Shown here in pieces: positions 24,075 through 32,603 of a DNA stretch of 64,000 bases (position 1 is the stretch's first letter; the number at the start of each line of letters is the position of its first letter). Origin of the DNA: an uncultured Shewanella sp. (GTDB lineage: Bacteria; Pseudomonadota; Gammaproteobacteria; Enterobacterales; Shewanellaceae); NCBI RefSeq assembly GCF_947497935.1, contig NZ_CANMIO010000010.1, positions 1-64,000 on the forward strand, written 5' to 3'. The position numbers were made by a program, and so were the translations under genes. The notes beneath the pieces are model-generated. The model was not told the origin of the DNA. It did not search any database and saw only the letters and a list, made by a program, of their open reading frames with translations.

Positions 24075-26847
24075 AAAGATTAGCGACTGTGGCGAATGCG
24101 ACTGCAGTGTTGTAGATGATGCTTGTGACTTGGGTCCAAAGAGTTAGGTTGTCTTTGTACTCTGTATCTAATGGTACGATGATAGTGTCACCTGGTTGTA
24201 GGCTGCTTTCACTGCTAAACCACATTGAGCGGCTTGGCATCATCACAGAACCGTCAGCCTTGATAACATAGGTTCTATCACTATCTGCACGCTCTCTTGC
24301 ACCACCAGACATAGCTAAGTATTGGTCGAGTGTTTGACCTTCTTTAAATCTGTGAGTTGCTGCATGCTGTACTTCACCCATAACTGCAATCGTCTGCTTG
24401 GTTGATGGAATATAAAGTACATCTTGGTCTTCTAATTGAAGGTCGGCCTGTTCAATACCTACTGATATTGCAGAAAGATCCACGACCAAACGGCCAACTG
24501 CTTTGATGGTTTCCAAATCAGTTAACATCATTTGTGCATCAGAGTAATTAACTACATTACCGTCTTTCGATACTCCACGAGTTGCAATATCCCTGCGTAG
24601 TTGGTCCGCAAGCTTTTTGATTTCTAACTGCTCTTGCTGGCGCACTGATTCACGCACAAATACTGAAGAAGGTAGATATGCATATTCGGTAAAACCACCG
24701 GCACGCTTTAATACATCAGCAAGGGTTTCACCGCGGCGGATGTTGTAGGTACCAGGGAATTTAACCTCACCGCGGATCTCAACCGACTTATTATCTTGCC
24801 AATCGGGCGTTGTCATCACAGTTAAGATATCACGACCTTTTAGGGCGATATTTTGCGTTGCATCACCTTGAAGGGCGGATTCTAAAGCAATATTGGTATG
24901 CTTAATTGCTGAACCATCTGCTGTTGTATACGTACTTGTTAGTTCTGCTCGTAGTGTATATGCGCCCTCTTCAAGCCCACCAGCTGCCATAACAAGGTCT
25001 TTAATGCGTGCATTGACAGACAGCGGATAGATGCCAGGATTGTTCACTCGCCCGTTGATAGCAACAGCTTGGACGCCCTTACCTGCACGACCTTGGCTAT
25101 TTAGCTTCATCACTACAGGATAAAGCAGTTCGCCGCGGTTCATTTCACCGCTGAGCTTTATTAAATCGCTGTCTTCAAAAAGGTTAACCAACATCTTGTT
25201 GACTTCACCTTTTATCGCCTTGGCTGTTGGGTCCTGTTCTTGAACTTGGCTATTAATGGCTACGCCACCAAGCTCAGAACGATCAGCAAATTTTTGTTGG
25301 TTTAATTGTGAGAAACCTGCGCTAAATAGGTCATTACCAATTAAAGAGTTACCAGCAAGTGATTGAACCTTTTTAACTCGTTCTTTTACCAGCTTGTTTA
25401 GCTCGTAACGGTTTTGTGTAAGATCGCTAAAGTTAAAGAAGATCACTTTATCGCGCGCTTGCAGCGGTAAGTCTTGTGAAGCGACTTTGCCATTAATGGC
25501 CTTCACTGGTGAGAATTGATAAACCTGAATATCACCTTGCTTATTGATTTCACGAACGATGATCGCGTATTCAAGATCGACTGATACGGATAGATCGCCC
25601 CAGATAGACGGTACCAGATCACTGATCTTTTGGCCTTGATACCACTGATATTTGCCTGGGCGTACTACTGCGCCAACAACGGTAATGGCATCTTCATATT
25701 GAGTGGTCGCACTTTTAACGCGGATAACGTCACCGGCAACCGCTTTAGTTGCTTTGCCTTTAGCTGATGTTAAATCGACATTTAAAATCGATTTTAGGCT
25801 GTTTGCATTGAAACGCTCAACGCTACTGCGTCTTGGATAAGCACCAGGTTTCAACCCTGCCGCCATCTCTATGACTTGTGCCATGGTTTCGTGCTTTTTA
25901 AGTTCATAGATAGCTGGGCGACGAACTTCGCCTGTTACACTAACTAAACCGCCAACAGAGGGGATAAATACCACATCGCCAGAGCGCAGGCTGATATCAC
26001 CCGATGCATCGCCACGAAGCAGCAGGTCATATAGATCCATGCTACCGACTAACTTGCCGTTACGCTTTACTTGAATATTTCGTAGCGAGCCGATTTCATT
26101 AACACCCCCTGCCACAAACAATGCTTGAGTAATGGTTGAAAGGCTTGAAACCGTATAAGAGCCAGGCTTATATGCGTCACCCGCAACAAAAATACGGATT
26201 GAGCGTAACTCGCCCATGGTGATATTTGACTGAATACCAATCATCTGCTGATTAATACGCTCTGATAACGTTTCACGCAGTTCGCTAAAGGTTAACCCTG
26301 CGACTGAGATAGGACCAAGCTCAGGGAACTGAATAACCCCTTCACGATTAATAACAAGGTCATACTCTTTATTGTCTTTACCAAAGAGTTGCACTTTAAT
26401 GTTGTCACCAGGGCCAACTAAATACTCACTCGGTACTGGTACATCTGAAACTGGCGCAAACGTTGTTGGCTCGCCCGCAAACAGGTCATAGCCAAAACGT
26501 TTTAGTTCGGCTTTTGCAGCGTCTTCTTCAAATTTCAGTTGCTCATCTGACTTATCTGTTAACGGCTTACCAAACTGGTCAACTTGAATTCGTTGGCCAT
26601 TCTCATCGTACTGGGCACGGGGATTTACCAAATTTGGATTTTCAAGTTGTGCCTGAGAGCTATTGCTACCGCCCAGCATTGATGGGTCAATACCATACTG
26701 CTTTGCTAAGCGTTGCTGCTCAGATGCTGGAAGATTTTTAAATTGCTCTATCATTTGCGGAGAAGGCGTAATTGCACTCGCCTGCCCTGATAGCAATATC
26801 AGCGCTGACATACCAGCAATGATGAGGTTTTTAGTCTTGTTAAGCAC
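24073..26847 (-). CDS. OtnA/WbfF-like polysaccharide export outer-membrane protein (multi-SLBB)
   Basis: 924 aa from GTG 26847, which has CGGAGA just upstream and gives a clean signal peptide (LNKTKNLIIAGMSALILLSGQASA). A longer TTG start would be translated from repeat sequence. After a Q/S-rich linker comes the poly-export domain (SEYLVGPGDNIKVQLFGKDN, about 140), followed by several SLBB beta-grasp domains (VAGDAYKPGSYTV, VTGEVRRPAIYELKKHE, VVGAVVRPGKYQW, INGRVNNPGIYPL, IRGEVKFPGTYNIRRGE, VMGEVQHAATHRFKEG). It is much longer than Wza (about 380 aa) and matches Vibrio OtnA/WbfF in length. It should form the periplasmic and outer-membrane export channel. It is the first structural gene of the RfaH/ops operon. 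No lipobox cysteine follows the signal peptide. Confidence 0.88.
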   Translation of the reverse strand: MLNKTKNLIIAGMSALILLSGQASAITPSPQMIEQFKNLPASEQQRLAKQYGIDPSMLGGSNSSQAQLENPNLVNPRAQYDENGQRIQVDQFGKPLTDKSDEQLKFEEDAAKAELKRFGYDLFAGEPTTFAPVSDVPVPSEYLVGPGDNIKVQLFGKDNKEYDLVINREGVIQFPELGPISVAGLTFSELRETLSERINQQMIGIQSNITMGELRSIRIFVAGDAYKPGSYTVSSLSTITQALFVAGGVNEIGSLRNIQVKRNGKLVGSMDLYDLLLRGDASGDISLRSGDVVFIPSVGGLVSVTGEVRRPAIYELKKHETMAQVIEMAAGLKPGAYPRRSSVERFNANSLKSILNVDLTSAKGKATKAVAGDVIRVKSATTQYEDAITVVGAVVRPGKYQWYQGQKISDLVPSIWGDLSVSVDLEYAIIVREINKQGDIQVYQFSPVKAINGKVASQDLPLQARDKVIFFNFSDLTQNRYELNKLVKERVKKVQSLAGNSLIGNDLFSAGFSQLNQQKFADRSELGGVAINSQVQEQDPTAKAIKGEVNKMLVNLFEDSDLIKLSGEMNRGELLYPVVMKLNSQGRAGKGVQAVAINGRVNNPGIYPLSVNARIKDLVMAAGGLEEGAYTLRAELTSTYTTADGSAIKHTNIALESALQGDATQNIALKGRDILTVMTTPDWQDNKSVEIRGEVKFPGTYNIRRGETLADVLKRAGGFTEYAYLPSSVFVRESVRQQEQLEIKKLADQLRRDIATRGVSKDGNVVNYSDAQMMLTDLETIKAVGRLVVDLSAISVGIEQADLQLEDQDVLYIPSTKQTIAVMGEVQHAATHRFKEGQTLDQYLAMSGGARERADSDRTYVIKADGSVMMPSRSMWFSSESSLQPGDTIIVPLDTEYKDNLTLWTQVTSIIYNTAVAFATVANL

Positions 26848-26869
26848 CAGTGATCTCCGAGAGAGGTTA

Positions 26870-27140
26870 AAAAATAGTTTAAAAGCTGAGACGGTTGAAG
26901 CCGAAACAAGCAAAGATGGTTAAAGCTAAGACGATGTAAGGCACAGACGAACGGCCTACGGCCTTACAGTAAAAGCAAAGACGATCCTAGGTTCGAGGTC
27001 CTAGGAAAAGCAAAATCTTAAAACTAAGACGAACGGCCTGCGGCTTTACGGTTAAACAAGAAGGTCTAGGACCTAGTAGCGAAGCGACCTAGAAGTGAGC
27101 TTGCGAACGCCCTAGTATCTAGAAGCGCAGCGCCCTTTTT
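26870..27140. repeat. Modular hairpin array in the leader of the polysaccharide operon
   Basis: AAAAGCTGAGACGG, AAAGCTAAGACGATG, GACGAACGGCCTACGGCC, CCTAGGTTCGAGGTCCTAGG, AACGGCCTGCGGC, TAGCGAAGCGACC, GTGAGCTTGCGAACGCC and GCGCAGCGCCC (27125-27135) follow one another between the ops site and the start of the export gene. The array would be transcribed as part of the operon leader. Confidence 0.85.
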
Positions 27141-27151
27141 CAATTTTCAGA

Positions 27152-27163
27152 CACGCTACCGCC
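27152..27163 (-). promoter_or_regulatory. ops element (RfaH recruitment site)
   Basis: The minus strand reads GGCGGTAGCGTG, an exact match to the ops core that pauses RNA polymerase and recruits RfaH. It is 305 nt upstream of the export-gene start codon and downstream of rfaH. A perfect hairpin ATCCGCTTAGCGGAT (27190-27204) precedes it by about 26 nt in the transcript. RfaH loading here would allow read-through of the roughly 21-kb operon and of the hairpin arrays within it. Confidence 0.92.
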
Positions 27164-27936
27164 CATGGATTGCGGCTTCCAAAGTGCCCATCCGCTTAGC
27201 GGATATGTCTGATTTTATGTCGTTTTACAAATTGACTTAAGGTAAGTTCAGCTCGTGCGCCTAACTTAAATCAACTCTTTGCTCTGCTTGCTTCTTCTAG
27301 CTTATTCCTGCTAATCACCGGCTTTACTTTTGGCTTTGGCGATTTGCAGATTAAGCCGTTTATGTACTAGGCTTCTTATTCTGCCTATTCCATACTTACT
27401 TTGTCAGTCTCTACCTCTAAACCGCTGGAGGAAGCACTTTCGGTGCGATACTTACAGGTCAAATTCAACCTTAATAGCTTTGGTACTTACTTTAAAAAAT
27501 AGAAGCCAACCAAAAGCGCTAAACCATAAAGATTCGAGCAGCGCGAAATTATACACTAACAACTGCACTTGAGCAGTAACTCTAACCTTTAGCAAGTTTC
27601 GGTTGCCGATTCTTTATGCAGTTGTAAATTTTGCCAGCCAAGCTTCAACAACTTACGACCTAAACCGATTAATATCTGAGCCTGTTGTTAGTCTTTCCCA
27701 GCCACCTTACGCTGTTACAGCATTTCCTTTGTTGCCTTTTATGACTCTTCATTATTCGCTGAACCTAAAAGCTGAATTAAATCGAGTAAAACAATCCGAT
27801 AAAAACCAACATTATCAGTCAAATTAGCATCAGAAAACATTGACGATCACAATCGTGCTATGGCAAATGTCTTACAAAAGAAATGGCAAGATTCGTACTT
27901 TGAATTCGTTAAGCAAAAACCGGATAACCAATGTTT
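27164..27936. other. Non-coding leader and promoter region of the polysaccharide operon
   Basis: About 770 bp between rfaH and ops without a convincing gene. Two plus-strand ORFs (27330-27572 and 27603-27827) have compositional bias, no ribosome-binding site and no recognisable domains. On the minus strand it holds a TATAAT box and the 15-nt palindrome at 27190-27204. A long untranslated leader before the ops site is usual for RfaH-controlled operons. Confidence 0.6.
27548..27553 (-). promoter_or_regulatory. Candidate -10 box (TATAAT) of the polysaccharide operon
   Basis: The minus strand reads AGTGTATAATTTCGCGC: a perfect TATAAT followed by a GC-rich discriminator. No good -35 box stands at 16-18 nt. 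Transcription from here would reach ops after about 380 nt. It is the best promoter candidate in the leader but rests on the -10 box alone. Confidence 0.4.
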
Positions 27937-28458
27937 CTATTTAGCTGGTTTTATCGACTCTTTATTTACCACAACTCGTTGCTGCTTACCCATTAGGTCA
28001 AACAGAACAAAGCAACGCTTCTCACCATTAGTTTCATCGAAGATCCCTTCGAGCTCTGCAAATGGCCCTTCGGTAAAGCACACTTTATCCCCTCGCTCCA
28101 TCTCTGGCTCGGGTGTTGGTGCAGCCTCTTGGGAAGACACTTCTGAAATCAACTTATGTTCACGCAGTTTAATGGCATGAATAATACTGTCATCAATAGG
28201 CGTCATGAGTTCTTTACAGCCAACGATTCTGATCACACCTCGGGTGTTATGGATCTTAGAAACGCTAGTCACTTCGGGATCAAAGTTAACAAACAAGTAA
28301 CTAGGGAACAGTAAAACTCTTTTTACTGTGACTTGTCCTTTTACTAACTTTTCTTCTGGGTAGGTAGGCAGATAGGTATCAATCTGCTGAAGAGCCAGGT
28401 TTTGCTGAGCTCGGGCCTCGCCACGAGACTTGCAATACAATAAATACCAAGCCTTCAT
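27937..28458 (-). CDS. rfaH: Transcription antitermination factor RfaH
   Basis: 173 aa NusG paralogue. The N-terminal NGN domain shows MKAWYLLYCKSRGEARAQQNL, LPTYPEEKLVKG, VLLFPSYLFVNFD and NTRGVIRIVGCKE, and the C-terminal KOW domain shows GDKVCFTEGPFAELEGIFDE. The spacing and WYLLYCK start are typical of RfaH rather than NusG. It binds RNA polymerase at ops and suppresses pausing and Rho termination in long virulence or surface-polymer operons. Its gene stands directly upstream of the operon containing an exact ops site, in the same orientation. Confidence 0.93.
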   Translation of the reverse strand: MKAWYLLYCKSRGEARAQQNLALQQIDTYLPTYPEEKLVKGQVTVKRVLLFPSYLFVNFDPEVTSVSKIHNTRGVIRIVGCKELMTPIDDSIIHAIKLREHKLISEVSSQEAAPTPEPEMERGDKVCFTEGPFAELEGIFDETNGEKRCFVLFDLMGKQQRVVVNKESIKPAK

Positions 28459-28900
28459 TTCATTCTCTCTTCTTTAATTCAACAACTGCTTTCACAAGCG
28501 GTGACTTCCCATTCACGGCACGAATACTAGCAAATTTGTTGCCTAAATTGGAAGTAGTGACAGACCAAAGCAGAGACTCTAGGTCTCATTTTCAAACTCG
28601 CACATCATAGCCAACTCTTGAGTGGTCATTATGTCGTCAGTTACTTTTTCAAAATTGACTTTAGTCGCTCATAAAGGGTATATAAGGTAGGCTTTATCGC
28701 ATTTGGCGCTATTTTTAGCGCCAAATGATAAAAACTAGAATACAAGCCCACAACAAAACAGCCAGTTGCACTACAAATACACTTAAGCGTTAACACTCTT
28801 AACTGAATGTATGCATTGAAAGCTGGGATAACTTAAGTAAATCATATTTCTGTGGTGATAATTGAACTGCAGGCAATCACAAGTGAAGGTGGAAGAATAC
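28459..28900. other. Divergent intergenic region between rfaH and the peptide transporter
   Basis: About 440 bp between the rfaH start (minus) and the transporter start (plus). Its most prominent content is the 28-bp palindrome at 28700-28727. A TTGAAA hexamer near 28816 could be a -35 for the transporter, but the matching -10 is poor. No gene and no hairpin-array modules were seen. Confidence 0.6.
28700..28727. repeat. Perfect 12-bp inverted repeat (4-nt loop) in a divergent promoter region
   Basis: CATTTGGCGCTA, loop TTTT, TAGCGCCAAATG. No T-tract follows on either strand, and it stands between two divergent genes, so a simple terminator role is unlikely. It may be an operator or a small-RNA stem. 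Confidence 0.85.
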
Positions 28901-30370
28901 ATGAGCGTAGCAAAACCCCAGGGGACGATGCTCGGGCATCCTAAGGGACTGTTCCTGTTGTTTACAACAGAGCTATGGGAACGTTTCAGTTATTACGCAA
29001 TGCGTGCGATTTTGGTTTTATACCTAGTAGATGCAGTGCAATCTCAAGGTGGTCACGGCATGGGCTGGACCCAAGCTGACGCACTTTCTCTTTACGGAAC
29101 ATTTACCGGTTTAGTTTATCTGACACCACTTATCGGTGGCTGGTTAGCGGATACTTACCTAGGCCAACGTAGAGCTATTATTATTGGTGGCGCATTGATG
29201 GCCGCTGGTCAATTTATTCTAGGTACGCCTCATGCTTGGGTGCAAGGCATGGAAACCGAAGTGTTTTATATCGGTTTGGGTGTATTGATCCTTGGTAACG
29301 GCTTATTTAAGCCAAACATCTCTACTATGGTTGGTGACTTATATGAAGAGGGCGATCACCGCCGTGATGGTGCGTTTACTATCTTCTATATGGGTATCAA
29401 CGTTGGTGCTTTCTTATCAGGTATTATCGTAGGTGCTGTTGTAGCCTATTACGATGGTAACTTCCAAGCAGGCTTTATCTGTGCCGGTATTGGTATGATT
29501 TTGTCGCTAATCATCCAATTCATGTTTGCTCAAAAGCTACTTGGTGATATTGGTCGTGTACCTGCTGCACAGCTTGAAAAAGAAAAGGCAGCTGCGGCTG
29601 GCCAGGTTCGTAAAGAGCCTCTTACTAAGATTGAACGTGACCGTATTAAAGTTATTATGATCATGGGTCTATTCACTATCATCTTCTGGGCTGGTTTTGA
29701 GCAGGCAGGTGGTTTAATGAATATTTTCACCAACGATTTTACTGACCGTATGATTGGCGGCTGGGAAGTACCAACGACTTGGTTCCAGTCATTAAACGCT
29801 ATGTTTATCGTTATCTTTGCGCCTGTTATTGCCTCTATTTGGATCCGCTTAGGTAAAAATGAGCCGAACTCACCGGTTAAATTTGCACTTGGTCTTATAC
29901 TTCTTGGTATTGGTTTCCTATTCATGATCGGTGCTGTTTTAGAGATGGGCGGTGACGCTAACGCTAAATCAAGCATGTGGTGGTTAGTCGGTGCATACTT
30001 CTTCCATACCATGGGCGAACTATGTTTATCACCAATCGGTCTATCTATGGTGACTAAACTAGCTCCACTGCGTATCGCATCATTAATGATGGGTGCATGG
30101 TTCTTGTTTATCGCTGCAGCAAACAAGATTGGTGGCATCGTAGGTTCGTTAATTGGTCACGGTGGTGGTAAAGAAGAGCAGCTTGCTAATGCAATGTCTA
30201 TCTTCGCAGGTATTGCTATCACAGCTGCGGTTTCAGGCATTATCCTTTACTTCATGGCTGATAAACTTGTTGATTGGATGCACGGCGCTGAAGATGGCCC
30301 GCATACTGAAGAGCAAGCTTTAGAAGAAGAAATTGCTGTTACAGCAGAGCATGAAGCTATTAGAAGATAG
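28901..30370 (+). CDS. POT/PTR2-family proton-dependent peptide transporter
   Basis: 489 aa from ATG 28901, which has GAAGGTGG about 8 nt upstream; a TTG 13 codons earlier is rejected. MFS-type membrane protein with about 14 helices. It has the POT signature ExxER (ELWERFSYY at 24-32), GGWLADTYLGQRR, FYMGINVGAFLSG and C-terminal PIGLSMVTKLAP. It imports di- and tripeptides with protons across the inner membrane, as the Dtp proteins of E. coli do. It has a strong terminator about 100 nt downstream. It is unrelated in pathway to its neighbours. Confidence 0.93.
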   Translation: MSVAKPQGTMLGHPKGLFLLFTTELWERFSYYAMRAILVLYLVDAVQSQGGHGMGWTQADALSLYGTFTGLVYLTPLIGGWLADTYLGQRRAIIIGGALMAAGQFILGTPHAWVQGMETEVFYIGLGVLILGNGLFKPNISTMVGDLYEEGDHRRDGAFTIFYMGINVGAFLSGIIVGAVVAYYDGNFQAGFICAGIGMILSLIIQFMFAQKLLGDIGRVPAAQLEKEKAAAAGQVRKEPLTKIERDRIKVIMIMGLFTIIFWAGFEQAGGLMNIFTNDFTDRMIGGWEVPTTWFQSLNAMFIVIFAPVIASIWIRLGKNEPNSPVKFALGLILLGIGFLFMIGAVLEMGGDANAKSSMWWLVGAYFFHTMGELCLSPIGLSMVTKLAPLRIASLMMGAWFLFIAAANKIGGIVGSLIGHGGGKEEQLANAMSIFAGIAITAAVSGIILYFMADKLVDWMHGAEDGPHTEEQALEEEIAVTAEHEAIRR

Positions 30371-30640
30371 GAAATCCGGTTTCAGCTAAGACGGTTAATG
30401 CTGAGACGGAAAAGCCGAATGAGCAAAGACGGTCCAAGGTAAGGCTAAGTACCGGAAAAGCTTAAAGCATGAAAAAGCCAGAAGATAACTCTTCTGGCTT
30501 TTTTACTTTTAAGGGCCAATTAGAACTAAGGCGGTGAAAGACGGTTAGAGCTGACACGGGAATGCCGAATGAGCTAAGACTAAAAACCGGAAAAGCTTGA
30601 GACATTACAACTTAGAAAATCTTAATCAGCCTGCTCCTAA
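30371..30640. repeat. Linker-type repeats after the peptide transporter
   Basis: The segment holds TCAGCTAAGACGGTTAATGC, TGAGACGGAAAAGCCGAATG, AGCAAAGACGG, AGTACCGGAAAAGCTT and, after the terminator, a second diverged round (GGCGGTGAAAGACGG, AATGCCGAATGAGCTAAGAC, AACCGGAAAAGCTTGAG). These are the AGCTAAGACGG and GGAAAAGC linkers of the array family without most of the GC hairpins. Confidence 0.7.
30472..30505 (+). terminator. Rho-independent terminator of the peptide transporter gene
   Basis: The stem AAAAAGCCAGAAGA pairs perfectly with TCTTCTGGCTTTTT across the loop TAAC and ends in a T tract. It lies about 100 nt after the transporter stop and breaks up two rounds of linker repeats. Confidence 0.92.
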
Positions 30641-30663
30641 TTTTTTGTTTAAGCTGGCAATAA

Positions 30664-30850
30664 AACTCACTCGTAGAACGGTATTTATACCGACAACTCT
30701 TACTCATCAGTGTCAAACTTGATGGGCTAAAGCCCAACCTATTGTCAATTTTTTATCTTTACTTTTCCATAAGTGATGCGTTCCGTGAGAGAGTCTGTGA
30801 ACGTTCCGTAAGGCCGCAGGCCACTCGTCTTAGCTTGACCGTCTCAACTC
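30664..30850. repeat. Left imperfect direct repeat of the four-helix-gene cassette (REP pair plus hairpin modules)
   Basis: It contains the REP-like pair GTAGAACGGTATTTATACCG (30673 on) and GATGGGCTAAAGCCCAACCT (30721 on). Hairpin modules follow: GATGCGTTCCGTGAGAGAG, GTGAACGTTCCG, GGCCGCAGGCC and CGTCTTAGCTTGACCGTC. The same order of elements recurs at 31222-31410 on the other side of the gene. Its right end overlaps the gene's stop codon. Confidence 0.8.
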
Positions 30851-31197
30851 AGTAAACTCTTCTTTTTTCTAATCAGTGCAGCAATCATCATTGTAATACT
30901 TTCTGTTTCTTTGATTAATAGATTGCCTACACTTGGTTCTATATAACCTATTCGAATGCCGATGGTTATTTGAGTTATCACTTCAGCAGCAGAGCTCTTT
31001 GATATAAATAAGAAGCGAATTTGTTCTTTTACCGATTCTCGCTCAATTCCCTCTGCAATATTTGAGGGGATGGATAGCCCTGCCCTAGAGATCTGGTCAC
31101 GGAATCCATAATCACTAACATCTTTCGTTAACTCATAGATACGACAACTCAAGTCACACCCACGCCGCCATATTTCCAATTTTTTAAAAGTCGCCAT
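30844..31197 (-). CDS. Four-helix-bundle protein (S23 family), copy 2
   Basis: 117 aa from ATG 31197, which has AAGGA 5 nt upstream; an ATG two codons earlier is less well placed. The signature matches copy 1: FKKLEIWRRGCDLSCRIYEL, GFRDQISRAGLSIPSNIAEG, IERESVKEQIRFLFISKSS and TQITIGIRIGYI. The stop codon TGA falls inside a repeat linker (GAGTTGAGACGG). It stands alone between the peptide transporter and an RssB-like regulator. Imperfect direct repeats of about 185 bp lie on both sides, giving it the look of a small inserted cassette. Function unknown; see copy 1 for family notes. Confidence 0.88.
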   Translation of the reverse strand: MATFKKLEIWRRGCDLSCRIYELTKDVSDYGFRDQISRAGLSIPSNIAEGIERESVKEQIRFLFISKSSAAEVITQITIGIRIGYIEPSVGNLLIKETESITMMIAALIRKKKSLLS

Positions 31198-31221
31198 ATT
31201 CATCCTTGAATAATCAATTTT

Positions 31222-31410
31222 AGCTTACTCGTAAGGCGGTATTTATGCCGACAAATCTTACTTATCACTAGCAAGTTTGATGGGCTAAAGACCAACCTAC
31301 AGTCAACTGTGTATCTTTGCTTTTCCGTAAACGAAGCGTTCTGTGAGTGAGCTTGCGAACGTTCCGTAAGGCCACAGGCCGCTCGTCTTTGCTTGTACCA
31401 TCTCAGCTTA
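31222..31410. repeat. Right imperfect direct repeat of the four-helix-gene cassette
   Basis: REP-like pair GTAAGGCGGTATTTATGCCG (31231 on) and GATGGGCTAAAGACCAACCT (31279 on). Then TTTGCTTTTCCGTAAACG, AAGCGTTCTGTGAGTGAGC, TTGCGAACGTTCCG, GGCCACAGGCCGCTCGTC and CTTGTACCATCTCAGCTT follow. Element order and spacing parallel 30664-30850. The right end supplies the stop codon of the downstream regulator gene (AGC TGA in AAGCTGAGATGG). Confidence 0.8.
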
Positions 31411-32509
31411 AAGAAAGCTGTATATATCCGCCGGGCTGGGTTGTAGGCTGATGAATTAACCCATGAAATTGATTATCTAACAGCAGTTGTTTGTGTTCGC
31501 TCACTAATGTTGAAATACACAGCTTTTCTCCAAAGAGTAAGGTTCTAAATTGAGTGCTGGGCTTGCTCCAATTTGTCATGCCAAGCTGCAATGAATCGGC
31601 TAGTGCTATAGGAGAAAGCCCTTCGCTGTTCTTTAAATAACAGCGAAATTCATTTCCAGCTGTCGCTAATGCCGCTCGGTAATTCGTTAAATCGACAACG
31701 ATATAGGCCATATCAACGACAATACCCAGTCCTGACTTCGTCATTCGATCATTAAGATAAACCAACATATTAAAAGGTTCGGTAATGATCTGCGACACGC
31801 CATTCCTGAAGAGCTTAAGCTTATGGTTAACGAAACTCTTTAATAGAACTGAAGCAAACGCTGCTCGGTTATCATGGGGATGAAAATGTGCCATGTACAT
31901 CATCACATGTTTTTCATCTATCATGGCAGTATCGATAAAGTGTGCACTCACTTCATCAGTGTTAAATAGGCTGTAATCGATCACTACGCCGCTATATTCA
32001 ACACGGCTTGGGGGAAACAGCTGCTGCTGAACACTCTTAGCCGCTTCGCTGTTTTGCTCTAAAAGAGCTAAGTTTTCATTGAGTTCTAAATAGGACAAAG
32101 ACTCTTGTTCATCAAGATTTAATGACTCTTCTAGCGAGCCATTCAAACATTCACGAATTGAGTTTTCAATTAGATTCAGATCTGATATCGGTTTGACAAG
32201 GTAATCACTGGCACCTCGTCTTAAAGCTTCAATGACATCAGACATAGCCTGGTTACCAGAGATAATAATTGATGGTGTACTGGGGCAATGTTGATTCATA
32301 GCCTTAAGCATGTCTAAGCCACCCAGTTTTGGCATGCTTAAGTCTGCAATAACAATATCAAACTTCTGTGATTTAAAACGAGTGAGCCCTTGCTCACCAT
32401 TCTCAGCTTCTGTTACGTCTGCACCGCGGCTTTCTAGATAAGATGAGACAAGTTTACGAAAGACAGGATCGTCTTCCACAAAAAGTATTGTTAGCTCTTT
32501 TAGCGCCAT
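31403..32509 (-). CDS. RssB-like response regulator (REC plus degenerate PP2C-type output)
   Basis: 368 aa. An N-terminal receiver domain has D13/D14 (VEDD), phosphoacceptor D56 (IADLSMP), the conserved serine in IIISGN and K106 (YLVKPIS). A coiled linker (about 125-165) leads to a C-terminal domain resembling PP2C-type phosphatases (QQLFPPSRVEYSG, AAFASVLLKSFVNHKL, ATAGNEFRCYL) but without the usual metal-binding aspartates. That matches RssB, the adaptor delivering RpoS to ClpXP, more than active SpoIIE/RsbU regulators. Its length is close to RssB (about 337 aa). No partner kinase or anti-sigma gene is adjacent. RpoS control is inferred from family resemblance. Confidence 0.65.
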   Translation of the reverse strand: MALKELTILFVEDDPVFRKLVSSYLESRGADVTEAENGEQGLTRFKSQKFDIVIADLSMPKLGGLDMLKAMNQHCPSTPSIIISGNQAMSDVIEALRRGASDYLVKPISDLNLIENSIRECLNGSLEESLNLDEQESLSYLELNENLALLEQNSEAAKSVQQQLFPPSRVEYSGVVIDYSLFNTDEVSAHFIDTAMIDEKHVMMYMAHFHPHDNRAAFASVLLKSFVNHKLKLFRNGVSQIITEPFNMLVYLNDRMTKSGLGIVVDMAYIVVDLTNYRAALATAGNEFRCYLKNSEGLSPIALADSLQLGMTNWSKPSTQFRTLLFGEKLCISTLVSEHKQLLLDNQFHGLIHQPTTQPGGYIQLSLS

Positions 32510-32603
32510 AAGCTGCCCTTTGACAACAGCGAAAACCGACGTCCATGTGCCTTGTTTACGCTTTAAGCGGAGCTGTTATTCTTATTTGCCCACTTATCTA
32601 ATA

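Noticed and set aside
26848..26913. Longer N-terminus of the export protein from a TTG at 26913
   Set aside because: The extra 22 residues are translated from array modules, and the GTG at 26847 has both a ribosome-binding site and a signal peptide behind it.
27330..27827. Two plus-strand ORFs (80 and 74 codons) in the rfaH-ops gap
   Set aside because: No ribosome-binding site or domain was seen, and they lie antisense to the operon leader. They are treated as chance frames.
28700..28727. Rho-independent terminator
   Set aside because: No T tract is present on either strand, and the flanking genes diverge from it.
30664..31410. Insertion sequence or composite transposon around four-helix gene copy 2
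   Set aside because: The enclosed gene is not a transposase, the flanking repeats are imperfect and no target-site duplication was recognised.
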